Below, piece by piece: positions 8,503 to 17,324 of a stretch of DNA of 51,636 bases. A program made the translations under genes and the position numbers. The notes below the pieces were generated by a model. It did not search any database. It was not told the DNA's origin and saw nothing but the letters and a program-made list of their open reading frames with translations. Positions within the stretch are counted from its first letter, which is position 1. Each line of letters begins with the position of its first letter. Location of the stretch: assembly GCA_029219585.1 (NCBI GenBank), contig JAQXTR010000004.1, positions 1 through 51,636 of the forward strand, given 5' to 3'. The DNA is from Clostridiales bacterium (GTDB taxonomy: Bacteria; Bacillota; Clostridia; UBA1381).

Positions 8503-8766
8503 TTATTCTTTGAAATTCGATTCAATAACACCAACAAGCGTCTTTACCGCTTCATCCTCATCAATACCGTCCGCTACTATTGCAATGCTTGTACCCTTAA
8601 CGATACCGAGCGACAAAACGCCGAGCAGACTCTTTGCATTTACACGACGGTCATCCTTCTCAACCCATACGCTTGACTTGAACGAATTTGCACGCTGAAT
8701 AAAGAACGTTGCCGGTCTTGCATGAAGTCCTACTGAATTATTAACTGTTACCTCACTGGAAACCAT
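8503..8766 (-). CDS. ptsH: HPr-family phosphocarrier protein
   Basis: 87 residues. HPr carries phosphate from PEP via enzyme I to sugar permeases of the PTS; in Firmicutes Ser46 phosphorylation by HPr kinase makes it a CcpA corepressor. Both sites are present: His15 in GLHARPA and Ser46 in AKSLLGVLSLGI, so this is a catalytic HPr rather than a Crh (which lacks His15). The ATG follows an AGGGGG site. No enzyme I gene or sugar permease is nearby; the gene has its own promoter and stands alone between recA and uvrC. In Clostridia such unlinked HPr-like genes are common, and some genomes carry several, so PTS transport as opposed to purely regulatory use is open. Confidence 0.9.
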   Translation of the reverse strand: MVSSEVTVNNSVGLHARPATFFIQRANSFKSSVWVEKDDRRVNAKSLLGVLSLGIVKGTSIAIVADGIDEDEAVKTLVGVIESNFKE

Positions 8767-8803
8767 AATAATGCCCCCTAAGCTATAATTTATTTACAGT
8801 AAT

Positions 8804-8832
8804 AGAATACCCTAAATTTCCGTTTTCGTCAA
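8804..8832 (-). promoter_or_regulatory. promoter of the HPr gene
   Basis: -35 TTGACG (8832-8827), 17-base spacer, -10 TATTCT (8809-8804), about 35 bases before the ATG. It lies between recA and HPr, which are therefore separate transcription units. Confidence 0.75.
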
Positions 8833-8878
8833 TAATTTTTTTCTATTTCATGAAATTTTCATCTGTTTTAACGAAATC

Positions 8879-10018
8879 TTACTCGATATTATCGGTAATT
8901 TCGTTCATATTTTTTTCTTCAAAAATATTGACATCATTGGCATCATTTGTCCCGTTTTCGGAAACCTCGACAACTACTCTTTCTCTGTCGGGATTCATTT
9001 TACCCCTCACCTGCTGCTCTATCATCTTACAGAATTCCGGATTATCCTTGAGGTATTTTCTTGTATTTTCTCTGCCCTGACCGATTTTGGCGCCGTCATA
9101 GCTGAACCATGCGCCGCTCTTTTTTATAACGTCAAGCTCGACGGCCATGTCAAGAATATTACCCTCGCTTGAAATACCCTCGCCGTAAATAATATCAAAT
9201 TCCGCTTCTCTGAACGGAGGCGCAACCTTATTCTTTACCACCTTGACTCTTGTGTGATTTCCTATAACCTCTCCGCCGTTCTTAAGCTGCTCCTGACGGC
9301 GCACGTCAAGCCGCACCGACGAGAAGAACTTCAGCGCTCTTCCGCCCGGTGTTGTTTCGGGGTTGCCGTACATAACGCCGACCTTTTCGCGTATCTGGTT
9401 AATGAAAATAACAACCGTACCGGACTTTGCGATTATCGCGGTAAGCTTTCTGAGCGCCTGCGACATAAGACGCGCTAAAAGTCCTACGTGCACGTCACCC
9501 ATCTCGCCCTCGATTTCAGCCTTAGGCACAAGCGCGGCAACAGAGTCGATTACGATTACGTCAAGCGCGCCCGAACGCACAAGCGCCTCGCATATATCAA
9601 GAGCCTGCTCGCCCGGATCGGGCTGGGCGACTATGAGATTATCAATATCCACTCCCAGCTTTTCGGCATATACCGGATCCAGAGCATGCTCGGCATCTAT
9701 AAACGCCGCTTCTCCGCCCATCTTCTGAGCCTCTGCAACCACATGGAGCGCAACCGTTGTTTTACCCGACGATTCGGGGCCGTATATTTCTATAATTCTG
9801 CCTCTTGGCATACCGCCTACACCAAGCGCCATATCAAGCATCAATGAGCCTGTCGGAATTGAATCCACGCTTGAAACGTGAGTATCTCCCAGCTTCATTA
9901 TCGAGCCTGTTCCGTATTCCTTCTCTATAACCTTAAAAACCGCATCAAGCGCCTTCTTCTTTTCCTCGTTTTCAAGACGCCCTACTGACGGCTTTGTATT
10001 CTTATCAGCTTTTGCCAT
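8879..10018 (-). CDS. recA: recombinase RecA
   Basis: 379 residues. RecA forms filaments on single-stranded DNA, drives strand exchange and triggers LexA self-cleavage. Visible: Walker [10 protein letters not shown], Walker B region [14 protein letters not shown], the L1 and L2 loops ([24 protein letters not shown] and [36 protein letters not shown], quoted as blocks), and an acidic Asn/Glu/Asp-rich C-terminal tail. The start at 10018 is chosen because GGAGGATAACAG precedes it and the protein then begins MAKADKN; a longer reading would cover the LexA box. The segment after QALRKLT reads AIIAKS where many RecA have GAINKS, a mild variation. It is monocistronic, with an SOS promoter. Confidence 0.98.
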   Translation of the reverse strand: MAKADKNTKPSVGRLENEEKKKALDAVFKVIEKEYGTGSIMKLGDTHVSSVDSIPTGSLMLDMALGVGGMPRGRIIEIYGPESSGKTTVALHVVAEAQKMGGEAAFIDAEHALDPVYAEKLGVDIDNLIVAQPDPGEQALDICEALVRSGALDVIVIDSVAALVPKAEIEGEMGDVHVGLLARLMSQALRKLTAIIAKSGTVVIFINQIREKVGVMYGNPETTPGGRALKFFSSVRLDVRRQEQLKNGGEVIGNHTRVKVVKNKVAPPFREAEFDIIYGEGISSEGNILDMAVELDVIKKSGAWFSYDGAKIGQGRENTRKYLKDNPEFCKMIEQQVRGKMNPDRERVVVEVSENGTNDANDVNIFEEKNMNEITDNIE

Positions 10019-10050
10019 TTCTGTTATCCTCCTTCGCCGTTCTGAAAAAG

Positions 10051-10064
10051 CGAACATTTGTTTG
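10051..10064 (-). promoter_or_regulatory. LexA (SOS) box upstream of recA
   Basis: The 14-mer CGAACATTTGTTTG fits the Firmicute LexA consensus CGAACRNRYGTTYG at 13 of 14 positions. It starts 13 bases downstream of the -10 element, over the early transcribed region, so bound LexA would block recA transcription. Confidence 0.85.
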
Positions 10065-10077
10065 TTTTTATACCGTT

Positions 10078-10106
10078 ATTATACAGTATACTTTTTCATT
10101 TGTCAA
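10078..10106 (-). promoter_or_regulatory. recA promoter
   Basis: A full-consensus promoter: -35 TTGACA (10106-10101), 17-base spacer, -10 TATAAT (10083-10078). With the LexA box just downstream it forms a strong but repressible SOS promoter. Confidence 0.9.
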
Positions 10107-10172
10107 TAGTTTTACGGAAATTTTTTATTTTGTGTGCCATTTATGGGTTAATATTCATCTGAACAGCAACAT

Positions 10173-10655
10173 TTACGGTATAAGCTCCAGAAGCTTCTCA
10201 AATATGAAGCGGCAGGTTTCCTCGCGTATCTGATCGCGCATACCGTTTATAAGAAGATGATATACATGAATAACGCCCCGTATATTAAGTCCTATAAACA
10301 CTGTTCCCACAGGCTTCTTCGTTGTTCCTCCCGTAGGCCCTGCAAGTCCTGTTATGCCCACTCCTATATCCGCTCCGGTATGGGCGCATATCCCCCGCGC
10401 CATCTGATATGCCACATCATGCGACACGGCTCCGTAGCGCGCAAGAGTTGAGCCGCTCACACCAAGCTCGCGCATCTTTGCCTCGTTTGAATATGTCACA
10501 ATCGTTTCCTTAAATACCTCCGACGCGCCCGACACATCCGTTATAAGCGCGGAGAAAAGTCCTCCCGTACAGCTCTCCGCCGAGGATATGCAAAGCTTCC
10601 TTGACTGCAGAAGTCTTACAAGCTCCTCGTTTATTCCGTTCATTTCCGCTCTCAC
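10173..10655 (-). CDS. pncC: CinA C-terminal domain protein, nicotinamide-nucleotide amidohydrolase
   Basis: 160 residues: only the C-terminal amidohydrolase domain of CinA, without the N-terminal MoCF-like domain. The family deamidates NMN to nicotinic acid mononucleotide in pyridine-nucleotide recycling. Conserved blocks are SSAESCTGGLFSALITDVSGAS, TYSNEAKMRELGVS, GAVSHDVAYQMA and VGITGLAGPTGGT...KPVGTVFIG. The start is a GTG at 10655, set by GGAGG six bases upstream; the internal ATG at 10643 lies too far from it. It begins 17 bases after thiI and likely shares its transcript. The next gene, recA, has its own promoter. Confidence 0.9.
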   Translation of the reverse strand: MRAEMNGINEELVRLLQSRKLCISSAESCTGGLFSALITDVSGASEVFKETIVTYSNEAKMRELGVSGSTLARYGAVSHDVAYQMARGICAHTGADIGVGITGLAGPTGGTTKKPVGTVFIGLNIRGVIHVYHLLINGMRDQIREETCRFIFEKLLELIP

Positions 10656-10672
10656 GTTAATCCTCCATTCCG

Positions 10673-11851
10673 TCAGTCCGGATATACCTCAATAAGCTCA
10701 ACACCCGCAAGCGCCTCTTCCTCAAGCGCGGCTGTGTCAAGAACACTTTCCACTCTCTCCACATCGCTGCGCTTCGGGTTCACCTTCGGATGCTTAGGCG
10801 TGAACACGGTACAGCAGTCCTCATAAGGAAGGATTGAGGTGTCATATGTGCCGATCTCCTCCGCACGGTGAATTACCTCTATTTTATCCATTCCGATAAG
10901 CGGCTGCAGAACCGGCATATCAATTACCGCATTGGTAACGTCAAGCGCCGCCAGTGTCTGGCTCGCCACCTGCCCCACGCTCTCACCCGTTATCAGTGCC
11001 TTTGAATGATTCTTCCTTGCAAGCTTTTCCGATATTCTCATCATAAACCGGCGCATTATAAGCGTCATGTATTCCTCCGGACAATTGTCCCTTATCTCAA
11101 GCTGTATCTTCGTGAAAGGAACAATATACAGGTTCAGCTTCGATGTGTAGCGCGCAAGAATCTTTGCAAGCTCTATTACCTTTTCCTTTGCCCTGTCGGA
11201 GGTGTACGGAAATGAGAAGAAATTTACCGCGTCAATCGTAACGCCCCTCTTTGAAATCATATGACCCGCAACAGGACTGTCGATACCGCCCGAAAGCAGT
11301 AGCGTTGCCTTTGAGCCTGAGCCTATGGGCATTCCGCCCTGTCCCTCGGTTCTGTTCTGCAGTATATAGATGTACGCGCCGTTTTCGCGAATTTCGCACT
11401 TAACCGTCTTTTCCGGATTATGTACGTCACATACAATCTCCGGGAATGCGTCGTCAAGCTCACCGCCAAGAGCGATTGAAAGCTCCGTGGAATTCATCGC
11501 AAACGTCTTATCCGCCCTCTTTGCCTCAACCTTAAAGCGGCACGGTGCGCTCAGGTCGTCCTTTAAATACTCCTTTGCGGTCCGGAAAATCACCGGCAGC
11601 TCCTTTTCGCAGACAGCCGCCTTTGTCACTGAGGTTATGCCGAAGATGAGCGACATTCTCTCCACAATCAGGTCTATCTTGTCCTCATCAAAGCCGTCAA
11701 CATAAATTGTGGCCTGCCTTATCGTAACGCGGCATTTGCTCACGTTTTTAAGCGCGCTCTTTATGTTGTCGATGAGCATCCACTCAAACCTCGGACGATT
11801 GCCGCCCTTTAAGATTATTTCACCGTATTTTGCCAATATTGTTTCTTTCAC
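10673..11851 (-). CDS. thiI: tRNA sulfurtransferase ThiI (4-thiouridine synthase)
   Basis: 392 residues. ThiI adenylates tRNA U8 and inserts sulfur to give 4-thiouridine; in some bacteria it also feeds thiamine thiazole synthesis. The protein has an N-terminal ferredoxin-like plus THUMP region (about 1-165) and a PP-loop ATPase with SGGIDSPVAGHM. It ends near 392 without the rhodanese domain of E. coli ThiI, the usual Firmicute form, in which a dedicated cysteine desulfurase supplies the persulfide. That partner is the preceding gene. A Cys-Cys pair in PYEDCCTVFTP is present. The start is GTG at 11851 with AGGAG nine bases upstream. Confidence 0.95.
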   Translation of the reverse strand: MKETILAKYGEIILKGGNRPRFEWMLIDNIKSALKNVSKCRVTIRQATIYVDGFDEDKIDLIVERMSLIFGITSVTKAAVCEKELPVIFRTAKEYLKDDLSAPCRFKVEAKRADKTFAMNSTELSIALGGELDDAFPEIVCDVHNPEKTVKCEIRENGAYIYILQNRTEGQGGMPIGSGSKATLLLSGGIDSPVAGHMISKRGVTIDAVNFFSFPYTSDRAKEKVIELAKILARYTSKLNLYIVPFTKIQLEIRDNCPEEYMTLIMRRFMMRISEKLARKNHSKALITGESVGQVASQTLAALDVTNAVIDMPVLQPLIGMDKIEVIHRAEEIGTYDTSILPYEDCCTVFTPKHPKVNPKRSDVERVESVLDTAALEEEALAGVELIEVYPD

Positions 11852-11895
11852 TGTATACTACTCCTATTATATATCAATTTCTGTAATTTATAACC

Positions 11896-13023
11896 TTACA
11901 TATATCTTCTGATTGTTTTTACTTCCTCGGCTATCCTCTCTGCGGCGGTTATCAGCTCCTCGTCGGTTGTAAATTCACTGAAGCTTATCCGCACCGCGCC
12001 CGCTATCGACCGCGGCGTTACGCCCATTGCGCTAAGGACATGGCTCGGCTGCGGCTTATGACTTGAGCATGCGGAGCCGGTTGAAAGGTATATTTCATGC
12101 CGCTCCAGAGAATGAAGCAGTATTTCCGCTTTAATGCCCGGAAACGACACGTTAAGAACACTTCCCGAATTAAACTCGTCAGAGCCGTTTATCTCTATAT
12201 CGTCAAGCTTTTCTTTAAGCAGCTCCGCCATAAGGCTTCTCTTGTGCCGCATCTGTGCGGCATCACAGCCGCATCGTTCTGCCGCGGCGCCGAATGCGAG
12301 TATTCCGCCCACATTCTCCGTGCCGGGCCTTAGCTCGTTCTGCTGCTCGCCGCCGTACAGAACGGGAGTCAGGCGCGTGTTATTTACATAAAGCGCTCCG
12401 CAGCCCTTGAAGCCGTGAATCTTATGGGCGCTTACGGATACCATATCAACACCCAGCCTGTTTATATTGACCGGAATTTTTCCGAAGGACTGAACACAGT
12501 CGGTATGCACCGCGCATTTCGGCGATAAGGCATGAGCCGCTTTTGCAATCTCCTCTACCGGCTGTATTACTCCCGTTTCGTTATTGACATGCATTATACT
12601 TACAAGAATTGTATCCTCCGTAAGCTTTTCCTTTATCTGTCCGACATTCACTCTGCCGTCACGGTCAACGTCGGCAAACACAACGTCAAAGCCCTCTCGT
12701 TCAAGCTTGCGCGCAGCCTCCAGCACCGAAGGATGCTCGATTTCGGAGGTGATGATTCTTCTGCCCAGCTTTTGCTTTGCATATGCTGTGCCGAACAGGG
12801 CAAGATTATTCGCCTCCGTCCCGCCGGATGTGAAATATATATTTTTCCTGTCGCCGCCCAGTTTTTTTGCAAGCTTCTCCTTTGCGGCGGTTATAAGCTT
12901 TTCCGAACGCAGTCCGAGACCGTGCAGAGAGGACGGATTCCCGAACTCCTCCGCCGCCTCAAGCATCGCCTCCGCCGCCTCCCTGCATGGCTTTGTGGTT
13001 GCGGCATTATCCAAATATATCAT
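11896..13023 (-). CDS. cysteine desulfurase (IscS/NifS class, NifZ-type partner of ThiI)
   Basis: 375 residues of a PLP-dependent class-V aminotransferase that takes sulfur from cysteine. The start MIYLDNAATTKP is typical. The PLP lysine is in SVSAHKIHGFKGCGALYV and the persulfide cysteine in STGSACSSHKPQPSHVL. It ends 44 bases before thiI, which argues that it mainly serves tRNA thiolation (the NifZ role in Bacillus) rather than Fe-S cluster assembly; no iscU or sufBCD gene is nearby. The ATG has a GGGAGAA-type site at slightly long spacing. Length and motifs are complete. Confidence 0.93.
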   Translation of the reverse strand: MIYLDNAATTKPCREAAEAMLEAAEEFGNPSSLHGLGLRSEKLITAAKEKLAKKLGGDRKNIYFTSGGTEANNLALFGTAYAKQKLGRRIITSEIEHPSVLEAARKLEREGFDVVFADVDRDGRVNVGQIKEKLTEDTILVSIMHVNNETGVIQPVEEIAKAAHALSPKCAVHTDCVQSFGKIPVNINRLGVDMVSVSAHKIHGFKGCGALYVNNTRLTPVLYGGEQQNELRPGTENVGGILAFGAAAERCGCDAAQMRHKRSLMAELLKEKLDDIEINGSDEFNSGSVLNVSFPGIKAEILLHSLERHEIYLSTGSACSSHKPQPSHVLSAMGVTPRSIAGAVRISFSEFTTDEELITAAERIAEEVKTIRRYM

Positions 13024-13059
13024 TTTATCTTTTCTCCCGTGTTGTAATCATTATAAGCC

Positions 13060-14682
13060 TTACGCTGTCCTGCCGTTGGTTATATGTCTTATCACAAACA
13101 GCACCGCAAGAAGAACGGCAATTCCTACCGGAAGCAGCACAAACTCGTTCTGCACAAATGCCGAAAGCAGATATACAACAAACGAAACAAGCGCTACCGT
13201 TATCGCATACGGAAGCTGCGTCGAAACATGGTTCACATGGTTTGAACGGCTGCCTGCCGATGACATAATTGTAGTATCGGAGATAGGCGAACAGTGGTCG
13301 CCGCAGATAGCTCCCGCAAGACACGCCGATACTCCGATGATCAGAAAATCGCTTGTAGGATCAAAAATTGCGGTTACTATAGGAATAAGGATACCGAAGG
13401 TTCCCCACGACGTACCCGTTGAGAAAGCAAGCAGGCATGCCACAAGGAAAATTATTGCCGGCAGGAAATTTGCAAGTCCTGCCGCGGCGGAATCCATTAC
13501 CGTCTTCACAAACTCTGCCGCTCCCAGAAGACCTGTCATGTTCTTCAGCGCCGTCGCAAAGGTGAGAATGAGTATCGCCGGAACCATTGCCACAAATCCC
13601 TTCGGAATACACGACATTGCCTCCTTAAAGGTCACTACTCTTCTCGCCATAAGATATATTATCGAGAGTACGAACGCAATAATAGCTCCCCACGGAAGTC
13701 CGACAGTCGCGTCGGTATCTCCGAAGGCTGTAATAAAGTCAGCGCCGGAGAAGAATCCTCCCACATAAATCAGACCTATAACACAGAAAACCACAAGCAT
13801 TAATACCGGAAGGATAAGATCAAGCACACGTCCCTTGGGATTCGGAAGCTCGACGTCCGTTTCCGCAATATCATCGTTGCCGCTCGTAAACAAATCTCCC
13901 TTGTTCATTGCGTTAAACTCATGCAGCTTCATCGGACCGTAGTCAAATTTCATAAGCGTTATCGCGATAATAAATGTTATCATCAGGAGCGAATAAAAAT
14001 TATACGGAATGGCGCGCACAAAAAGCTCTATTCCCGAATAACCCGTTCCCTTTGTAAACTCCGAAACCGCAGCAGCCCACGACGAAACAGGAGCTATCAT
14101 ACAGATCGGCGCAGCAGTGGCGTCAATCAGAAACGCAAGCTTTGCTCTTGAAATTTTATGTCTGTCGGTAACCGGAAGCATAACGCTGCCGACCGTCAGG
14201 CAGTTGAAATAATCGTCAATAAAAATCAGGACCCCCAGCATGAACGTGGCAAGCATCGCGCCCACACGGCTTTTTATATGCACCTCCGCCCAGCGTCCGA
14301 ACGCCGCAGAGCCGCCCGCCTTGTTTACAAGAGCGACTATCGCACCCAGAATAACAAGAAACACAAAAATGCCCGCAGTTCCCGATACCGCCGATATTAT
14401 TCCCTCGTTGAGAATATTGTCAAGAGCACCTACCGGATGCCAGTTTGCTGAGAACAGTCCGCCCAGTATTATTCCTACGAACAGCGACGAGTAAACCTCT
14501 TTTGTTATGAGCGCAAGCCCGATCGCCACCAGCGGCGGAACAAGCGCCCAGAAGGAAGCGTAAAACCTGCTTACCGTTTCCGCGCCCTCCTCACCTGCGG
14601 CAAACGCCGCAGCCGGAATAAGGCACATGACCGTTACCGCAGCCAATAGGAACATCACATTTTTTTTACCCCGAGTTTTCAT
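13060..14682 (-). CDS. Na+/H+ antiporter NhaC family protein
   Basis: 540 residues with about 11-13 hydrophobic segments. NhaC-family antiporters exchange Na+ for H+, and related members exchange organic acids. Marker blocks are IFIDDYFNCLTVGSVMLPVTDRHKISRAKLAFLIDATAAPICMIAPVSSWA and, near the C-terminus, SACLAGAICGDHCSPISDTTIMSSAG (quoted from positions about 150-200 and 440-470). The first 29 residues (KTRGKKNVMFLLAAV... ending AAAFA-AGEE) look like a cleavable signal peptide, unusual but known in this family. The start at 14682 is set by GGAGG seven bases upstream. It has its own promoter and sits 36 bases before the cysteine desulfurase, with no obvious terminator between. Confidence 0.88.
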   Translation of the reverse strand: MKTRGKKNVMFLLAAVTVMCLIPAAAFAAGEEGAETVSRFYASFWALVPPLVAIGLALITKEVYSSLFVGIILGGLFSANWHPVGALDNILNEGIISAVSGTAGIFVFLVILGAIVALVNKAGGSAAFGRWAEVHIKSRVGAMLATFMLGVLIFIDDYFNCLTVGSVMLPVTDRHKISRAKLAFLIDATAAPICMIAPVSSWAAAVSEFTKGTGYSGIELFVRAIPYNFYSLLMITFIIAITLMKFDYGPMKLHEFNAMNKGDLFTSGNDDIAETDVELPNPKGRVLDLILPVLMLVVFCVIGLIYVGGFFSGADFITAFGDTDATVGLPWGAIIAFVLSIIYLMARRVVTFKEAMSCIPKGFVAMVPAILILTFATALKNMTGLLGAAEFVKTVMDSAAAGLANFLPAIIFLVACLLAFSTGTSWGTFGILIPIVTAIFDPTSDFLIIGVSACLAGAICGDHCSPISDTTIMSSAGSRSNHVNHVSTQLPYAITVALVSFVVYLLSAFVQNEFVLLPVGIAVLLAVLFVIRHITNGRTA

Positions 14683-14722
14683 TATAGTACCTCCATATAT
14701 GTTTTTCTTTTGAATCAATTTA

Positions 14723-14751
14723 ATAATAACATACTTTCGTCAAGCTGTAAA
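14723..14751 (-). promoter_or_regulatory. promoter of the NhaC gene
   Basis: -35 TTTACA (14751-14746), 17-base spacer, -10 TATTAT (14728-14723), 40 bases before the ATG. Confidence 0.6.
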
Positions 14752-14759
14752 GACATTTT

Positions 14760-15674
14760 TTACTTTTTGTCATTTGTTTCCGGCAGTTGTACCAAAATAA
14801 TGGCTGCAAACATGAGAACACAGCCCGTGATTTCCCTCGCCGTCAGCGCTCCTCCCGTCAGCTCCCAGCCGCAGGCGACCAGCACCACCGTCGCAAGCAC
14901 GGCAAACACCGACTCCAGGCTCATTAAGATAGATGCCGATGTGGGATCGGTATATTTCTGTCCCACTATCTGCAGAGTATACGCAACACCGCAGGACATT
15001 ATTCCCGAATATCCTATGGCAATGCTGCATCCGAGAATGGGTTCAAGCTGCGGATTTTCAAACAGCAATACCCAGATAAGATTTATTATTCCGCAGACAA
15101 AAAACTGCAAGCATGCCAGCTTTACCCCGTCAACTCTGGGCGAAAAATAATCAATTGCGAGAATATGCCCGGCAAATAGGAAGGCGCATACAAGAACCAT
15201 CACGTCACCCTTATTTATCGTAAGTTTTGAATCTATGCACATGAGGTACAGCCCCGCAGTTGCAATAAGCACTGCCAAAAGAATAGCAGGCCTCGGCCTT
15301 TTTCCCGTTAATAATCCTATTATAGGTACAATAATCATATAAAGAGCAGTGATAAAGCCCGCCTTGCCCGGACTTGTATAAACCATCCCGGCGGTCTGCA
15401 CGGTAGATGCCGCGCACAGCAGAGCTCCGCATATAATTCCGCCTGCGACAAGCTTTTTATTAAGCTTCTGAACCTCAATGCCCTTTCTTTTCCTGATAAT
15501 ATCCGTAACCGCTATTACCGGAAGCAGCACAAGTCCTCCCAGTACGCTCCTGATCCCGTTAAATGCGCAGGGGGAAATCGTTTCAACACCCTTGCTTTGG
15601 GAAATAAACGAAACACCCCATACGAATGCCGTTATAAGCAGCAAAAAGTTCCCTTTCATTTTTTGTTTATTCAT
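14760..15674 (-). CDS. EamA/DMT-family transporter
   Basis: 304 residues with ten predicted membrane helices in two EamA repeats (about 10-145 and 160-300). The first repeat opens GNFLLLITAFVWGVSFISQSKG, typical of the drug/metabolite transporter superfamily; substrates are usually amino acids or metabolites and cannot be named here. The second repeat carries SILMSLESVFAVLATVVL, matching the conserved E-containing helix. The ATG at 15674 is chosen because GGAG lies nine bases upstream; a TTG three codons earlier abuts that site. It lies between the rpiB terminator and the NhaC promoter, so it is probably a single-gene unit. Confidence 0.88.
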   Translation of the reverse strand: MNKQKMKGNFLLLITAFVWGVSFISQSKGVETISPCAFNGIRSVLGGLVLLPVIAVTDIIRKRKGIEVQKLNKKLVAGGIICGALLCAASTVQTAGMVYTSPGKAGFITALYMIIVPIIGLLTGKRPRPAILLAVLIATAGLYLMCIDSKLTINKGDVMVLVCAFLFAGHILAIDYFSPRVDGVKLACLQFFVCGIINLIWVLLFENPQLEPILGCSIAIGYSGIMSCGVAYTLQIVGQKYTDPTSASILMSLESVFAVLATVVLVACGWELTGGALTAREITGCVLMFAAIILVQLPETNDKK

Positions 15675-15713
15675 TTCCGACAACTCCGTTAAATATGTAT
15701 ATTTTTACTCAAA

Positions 15714-15757
15714 GAAAAAGCGATGTGCCTTCCCCTTCAGGAGCAGCACCCCGCTTT
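15714..15757 (-). terminator. terminator after rpiB
   Basis: On the minus strand AAAGCG...GTGC pairs with GCAC..CGCTTT, followed by a T5 run, 12 bases after the rpiB stop. Small bulges interrupt the stem. Confidence 0.6.
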
Positions 15758-15768
15758 CCCGATAAATC

Positions 15769-16203
15769 TTATTCCTCTATCTCATGTATCTTTGCAACTC
15801 TTGCCGCGTGTCGTCCGCCCTGAAATTCGGCATTGTTCCATGCGTCAATAATCATAAATGCAAGCTCTCTGCCGGTTATACGTCCGCCCAGACATATAAT
15901 GTTGGCATTATTGTGCTGCTTTGCCATCGAAGCGCTGTATACATCCGTACAGTGCGCGGCGCGTATACCCTTGAACTTATTGGCCGCAATTGAAATTCCT
16001 ATGCCCGTTCCGCATACAAGTATCCCCTTCTCCGCAGAGCCGTCCAGAACCGCCTCGCATACAGGTCTTGCGCAGTCCGGATAATCAACGCTTTCCTCGC
16101 TGTACACTCCGTAATCCTTGTATTCCGCACCGATCTCGTCAAGATGCTTTTTTATATGCTCCTTAAGCTCATAACCGCCGTGGTCACATCCTATTGCTAT
16201 CAT
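15769..16203 (-). CDS. rpiB: ribose-5-phosphate isomerase B
   Basis: 144 residues, the standard length. RpiB interconverts ribose 5-phosphate and ribulose 5-phosphate in the pentose phosphate pathway. The sequence opens MIAIGCDHGGYELKEHIKKH, with catalytic Cys64 in LVCGTGIGISIAANK, and has GIRAAHCTDVYSASMAKQHNNANI and FQGGRHAARV. The ATG overlaps the tsaB stop (ATGA), so it is the third gene of a tsaE-tsaB-rpiB group. The LacA/RpiB family also contains galactose-6-phosphate isomerase subunits and allose-6-phosphate isomerases, but the context favours RpiB. Confidence 0.94.
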   Translation of the reverse strand: MIAIGCDHGGYELKEHIKKHLDEIGAEYKDYGVYSEESVDYPDCARPVCEAVLDGSAEKGILVCGTGIGISIAANKFKGIRAAHCTDVYSASMAKQHNNANIICLGGRITGRELAFMIIDAWNNAEFQGGRHAARVAKIHEIEE

Positions 16204-16895
16204 TTGTTGTCATTTCCTTTCGTCTTGTTGTCATATTCTCTTTCTGCCTGTGATTTTCTCAAATATACAGGCTGTATTTCATTGTAATTAACGCCTTCGC
16301 CGTTTTCCGCCTTTTTATATGCGGCAGCCGCCGCGGCAGATGCACGAACCTCACAAAGATTGGGCGACGCAATTACCGCTGTCGGATCTGCGGCAAGAAT
16401 CTCCTCTCTGTGCTTTACTGCGCCGTCGCCGGTGTAAATTGCGCCGCTGTCGGCAAAAAGCTCCGCAGCCTCGCCGACCGTCATCACGCACGGCTTGAGA
16501 ATCGTCTCTCCTCCGTTATATGCGGCTGTAAAAACCTCGTCACGTCTTGCGTCAAGCATCGGAACTACCGTAACACAAGCCCCTGCAAAGTTATATGCCA
16601 GCGCTTCAAGGGTTGAAATTCCTACAACAGGCTTACCCATCGCCTGGGCAAATGCGCGTACCGTTGAAATTCCTATTCTGAGCCCCGTAAATGAGCCGGG
16701 ACCCACAGTTACGGCGAACACGTCGATTTCCGATATATCCATGCCTAAGCCGTCAAGCAGACTGTCCACCATAGGCATTATGTTCTGAGAATGCTTTCTC
16801 TGATTTCTTATAACATACTCTCCGAGAATATACTCCCCGTCCGTTACCGCCGCCGATGCCGGAAAGGCCGATGTATCTACTGCAAGTATTTTCAT
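16200..16895 (-). CDS. tsaB: tRNA threonylcarbamoyladenosine biosynthesis protein TsaB
   Basis: 231 residues. TsaB (YeaZ) is the ASKHA-fold partner of TsaD in making t6A at position 37 of ANN-decoding tRNAs. It opens MKILAVDTSAFPASAAV and has HSQNIMPMVDSLL and VTVGPGSFTGLRIGISTVRAFAQAMGKPVVGISTLEALA (residues about 63-102), the TsaB signature. The start at 16895 is supported by its ATGA overlap with tsaE and an AGAGGG site; a GTG two codons upstream is possible. tsaD is not in the window. It is translated between tsaE and rpiB. Confidence 0.95.
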   Translation of the reverse strand: MKILAVDTSAFPASAAVTDGEYILGEYVIRNQRKHSQNIMPMVDSLLDGLGMDISEIDVFAVTVGPGSFTGLRIGISTVRAFAQAMGKPVVGISTLEALAYNFAGACVTVVPMLDARRDEVFTAAYNGGETILKPCVMTVGEAAELFADSGAIYTGDGAVKHREEILAADPTAVIASPNLCEVRASAAAAAAYKKAENGEGVNYNEIQPVYLRKSQAEREYDNKTKGNDNK

Positions 16896-17323
16896 CCGCA
16901 CACCCTCTCTATTATTATACGTCTGTAGTCAAAGCCCTTATCGTCGTCCTTGTCTATGGTGATTTTTATATACTCCTTCGGAAACAGTTCCTCTATAAGC
17001 TCCGACCACTCCACAATGCACACGCCGCCGGCATCAAGATAATCCTCATAGCCTATCTCATACATTTCCTCCGGATCGGCTATCCGATATACGTCAAAGT
17101 GATACAGCGGCAATCTGCCCTCATATTCGTTCACTATTGTAAAGGTGGGGCTTGTAACATGCTGCGTAATCCCCAGAGCCTTTGCCAGTCCCTGAACAAA
17201 CGCGGTCTTTCCCGCTCCGAGGTCACCGTACATAGCCACAAATTCTCCGCCCTCAAGCCCGGCGGCAAATTCAGCGGCTATTGCCGCGGTATCAGCGCAG
17301 CAATATGATTCATACACTTTCAT
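16892..17323 (-). CDS. tsaE: tRNA threonylcarbamoyladenosine biosynthesis ATPase TsaE
   Basis: 143 residues, a small P-loop ATPase that resets the TsaB-TsaD complex during t6A synthesis. Walker A is GDLGAGKT at 33-40; also visible are TSPTFTIVNEYEG, LYHFDVYRI and CIVEWSE, all typical of the YjeE family. It directly follows fhs by one base on the same strand, so it is in the same transcript, and overlaps tsaB by ATGA. No anomaly was seen. Confidence 0.95.
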   Translation of the reverse strand: MKVYESYCCADTAAIAAEFAAGLEGGEFVAMYGDLGAGKTAFVQGLAKALGITQHVTSPTFTIVNEYEGRLPLYHFDVYRIADPEEMYEIGYEDYLDAGGVCIVEWSELIEELFPKEYIKITIDKDDDKGFDYRRIIIERVCG

Positions 17324-17324
17324 A

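Noticed and set aside
12584-13768. A 394-codon plus-strand frame opposite the cysteine desulfurase and NhaC genes.
   Set aside because: It spans two conserved minus-strand genes; its Ser/Thr/Ala-rich composition is a product of their codon use.
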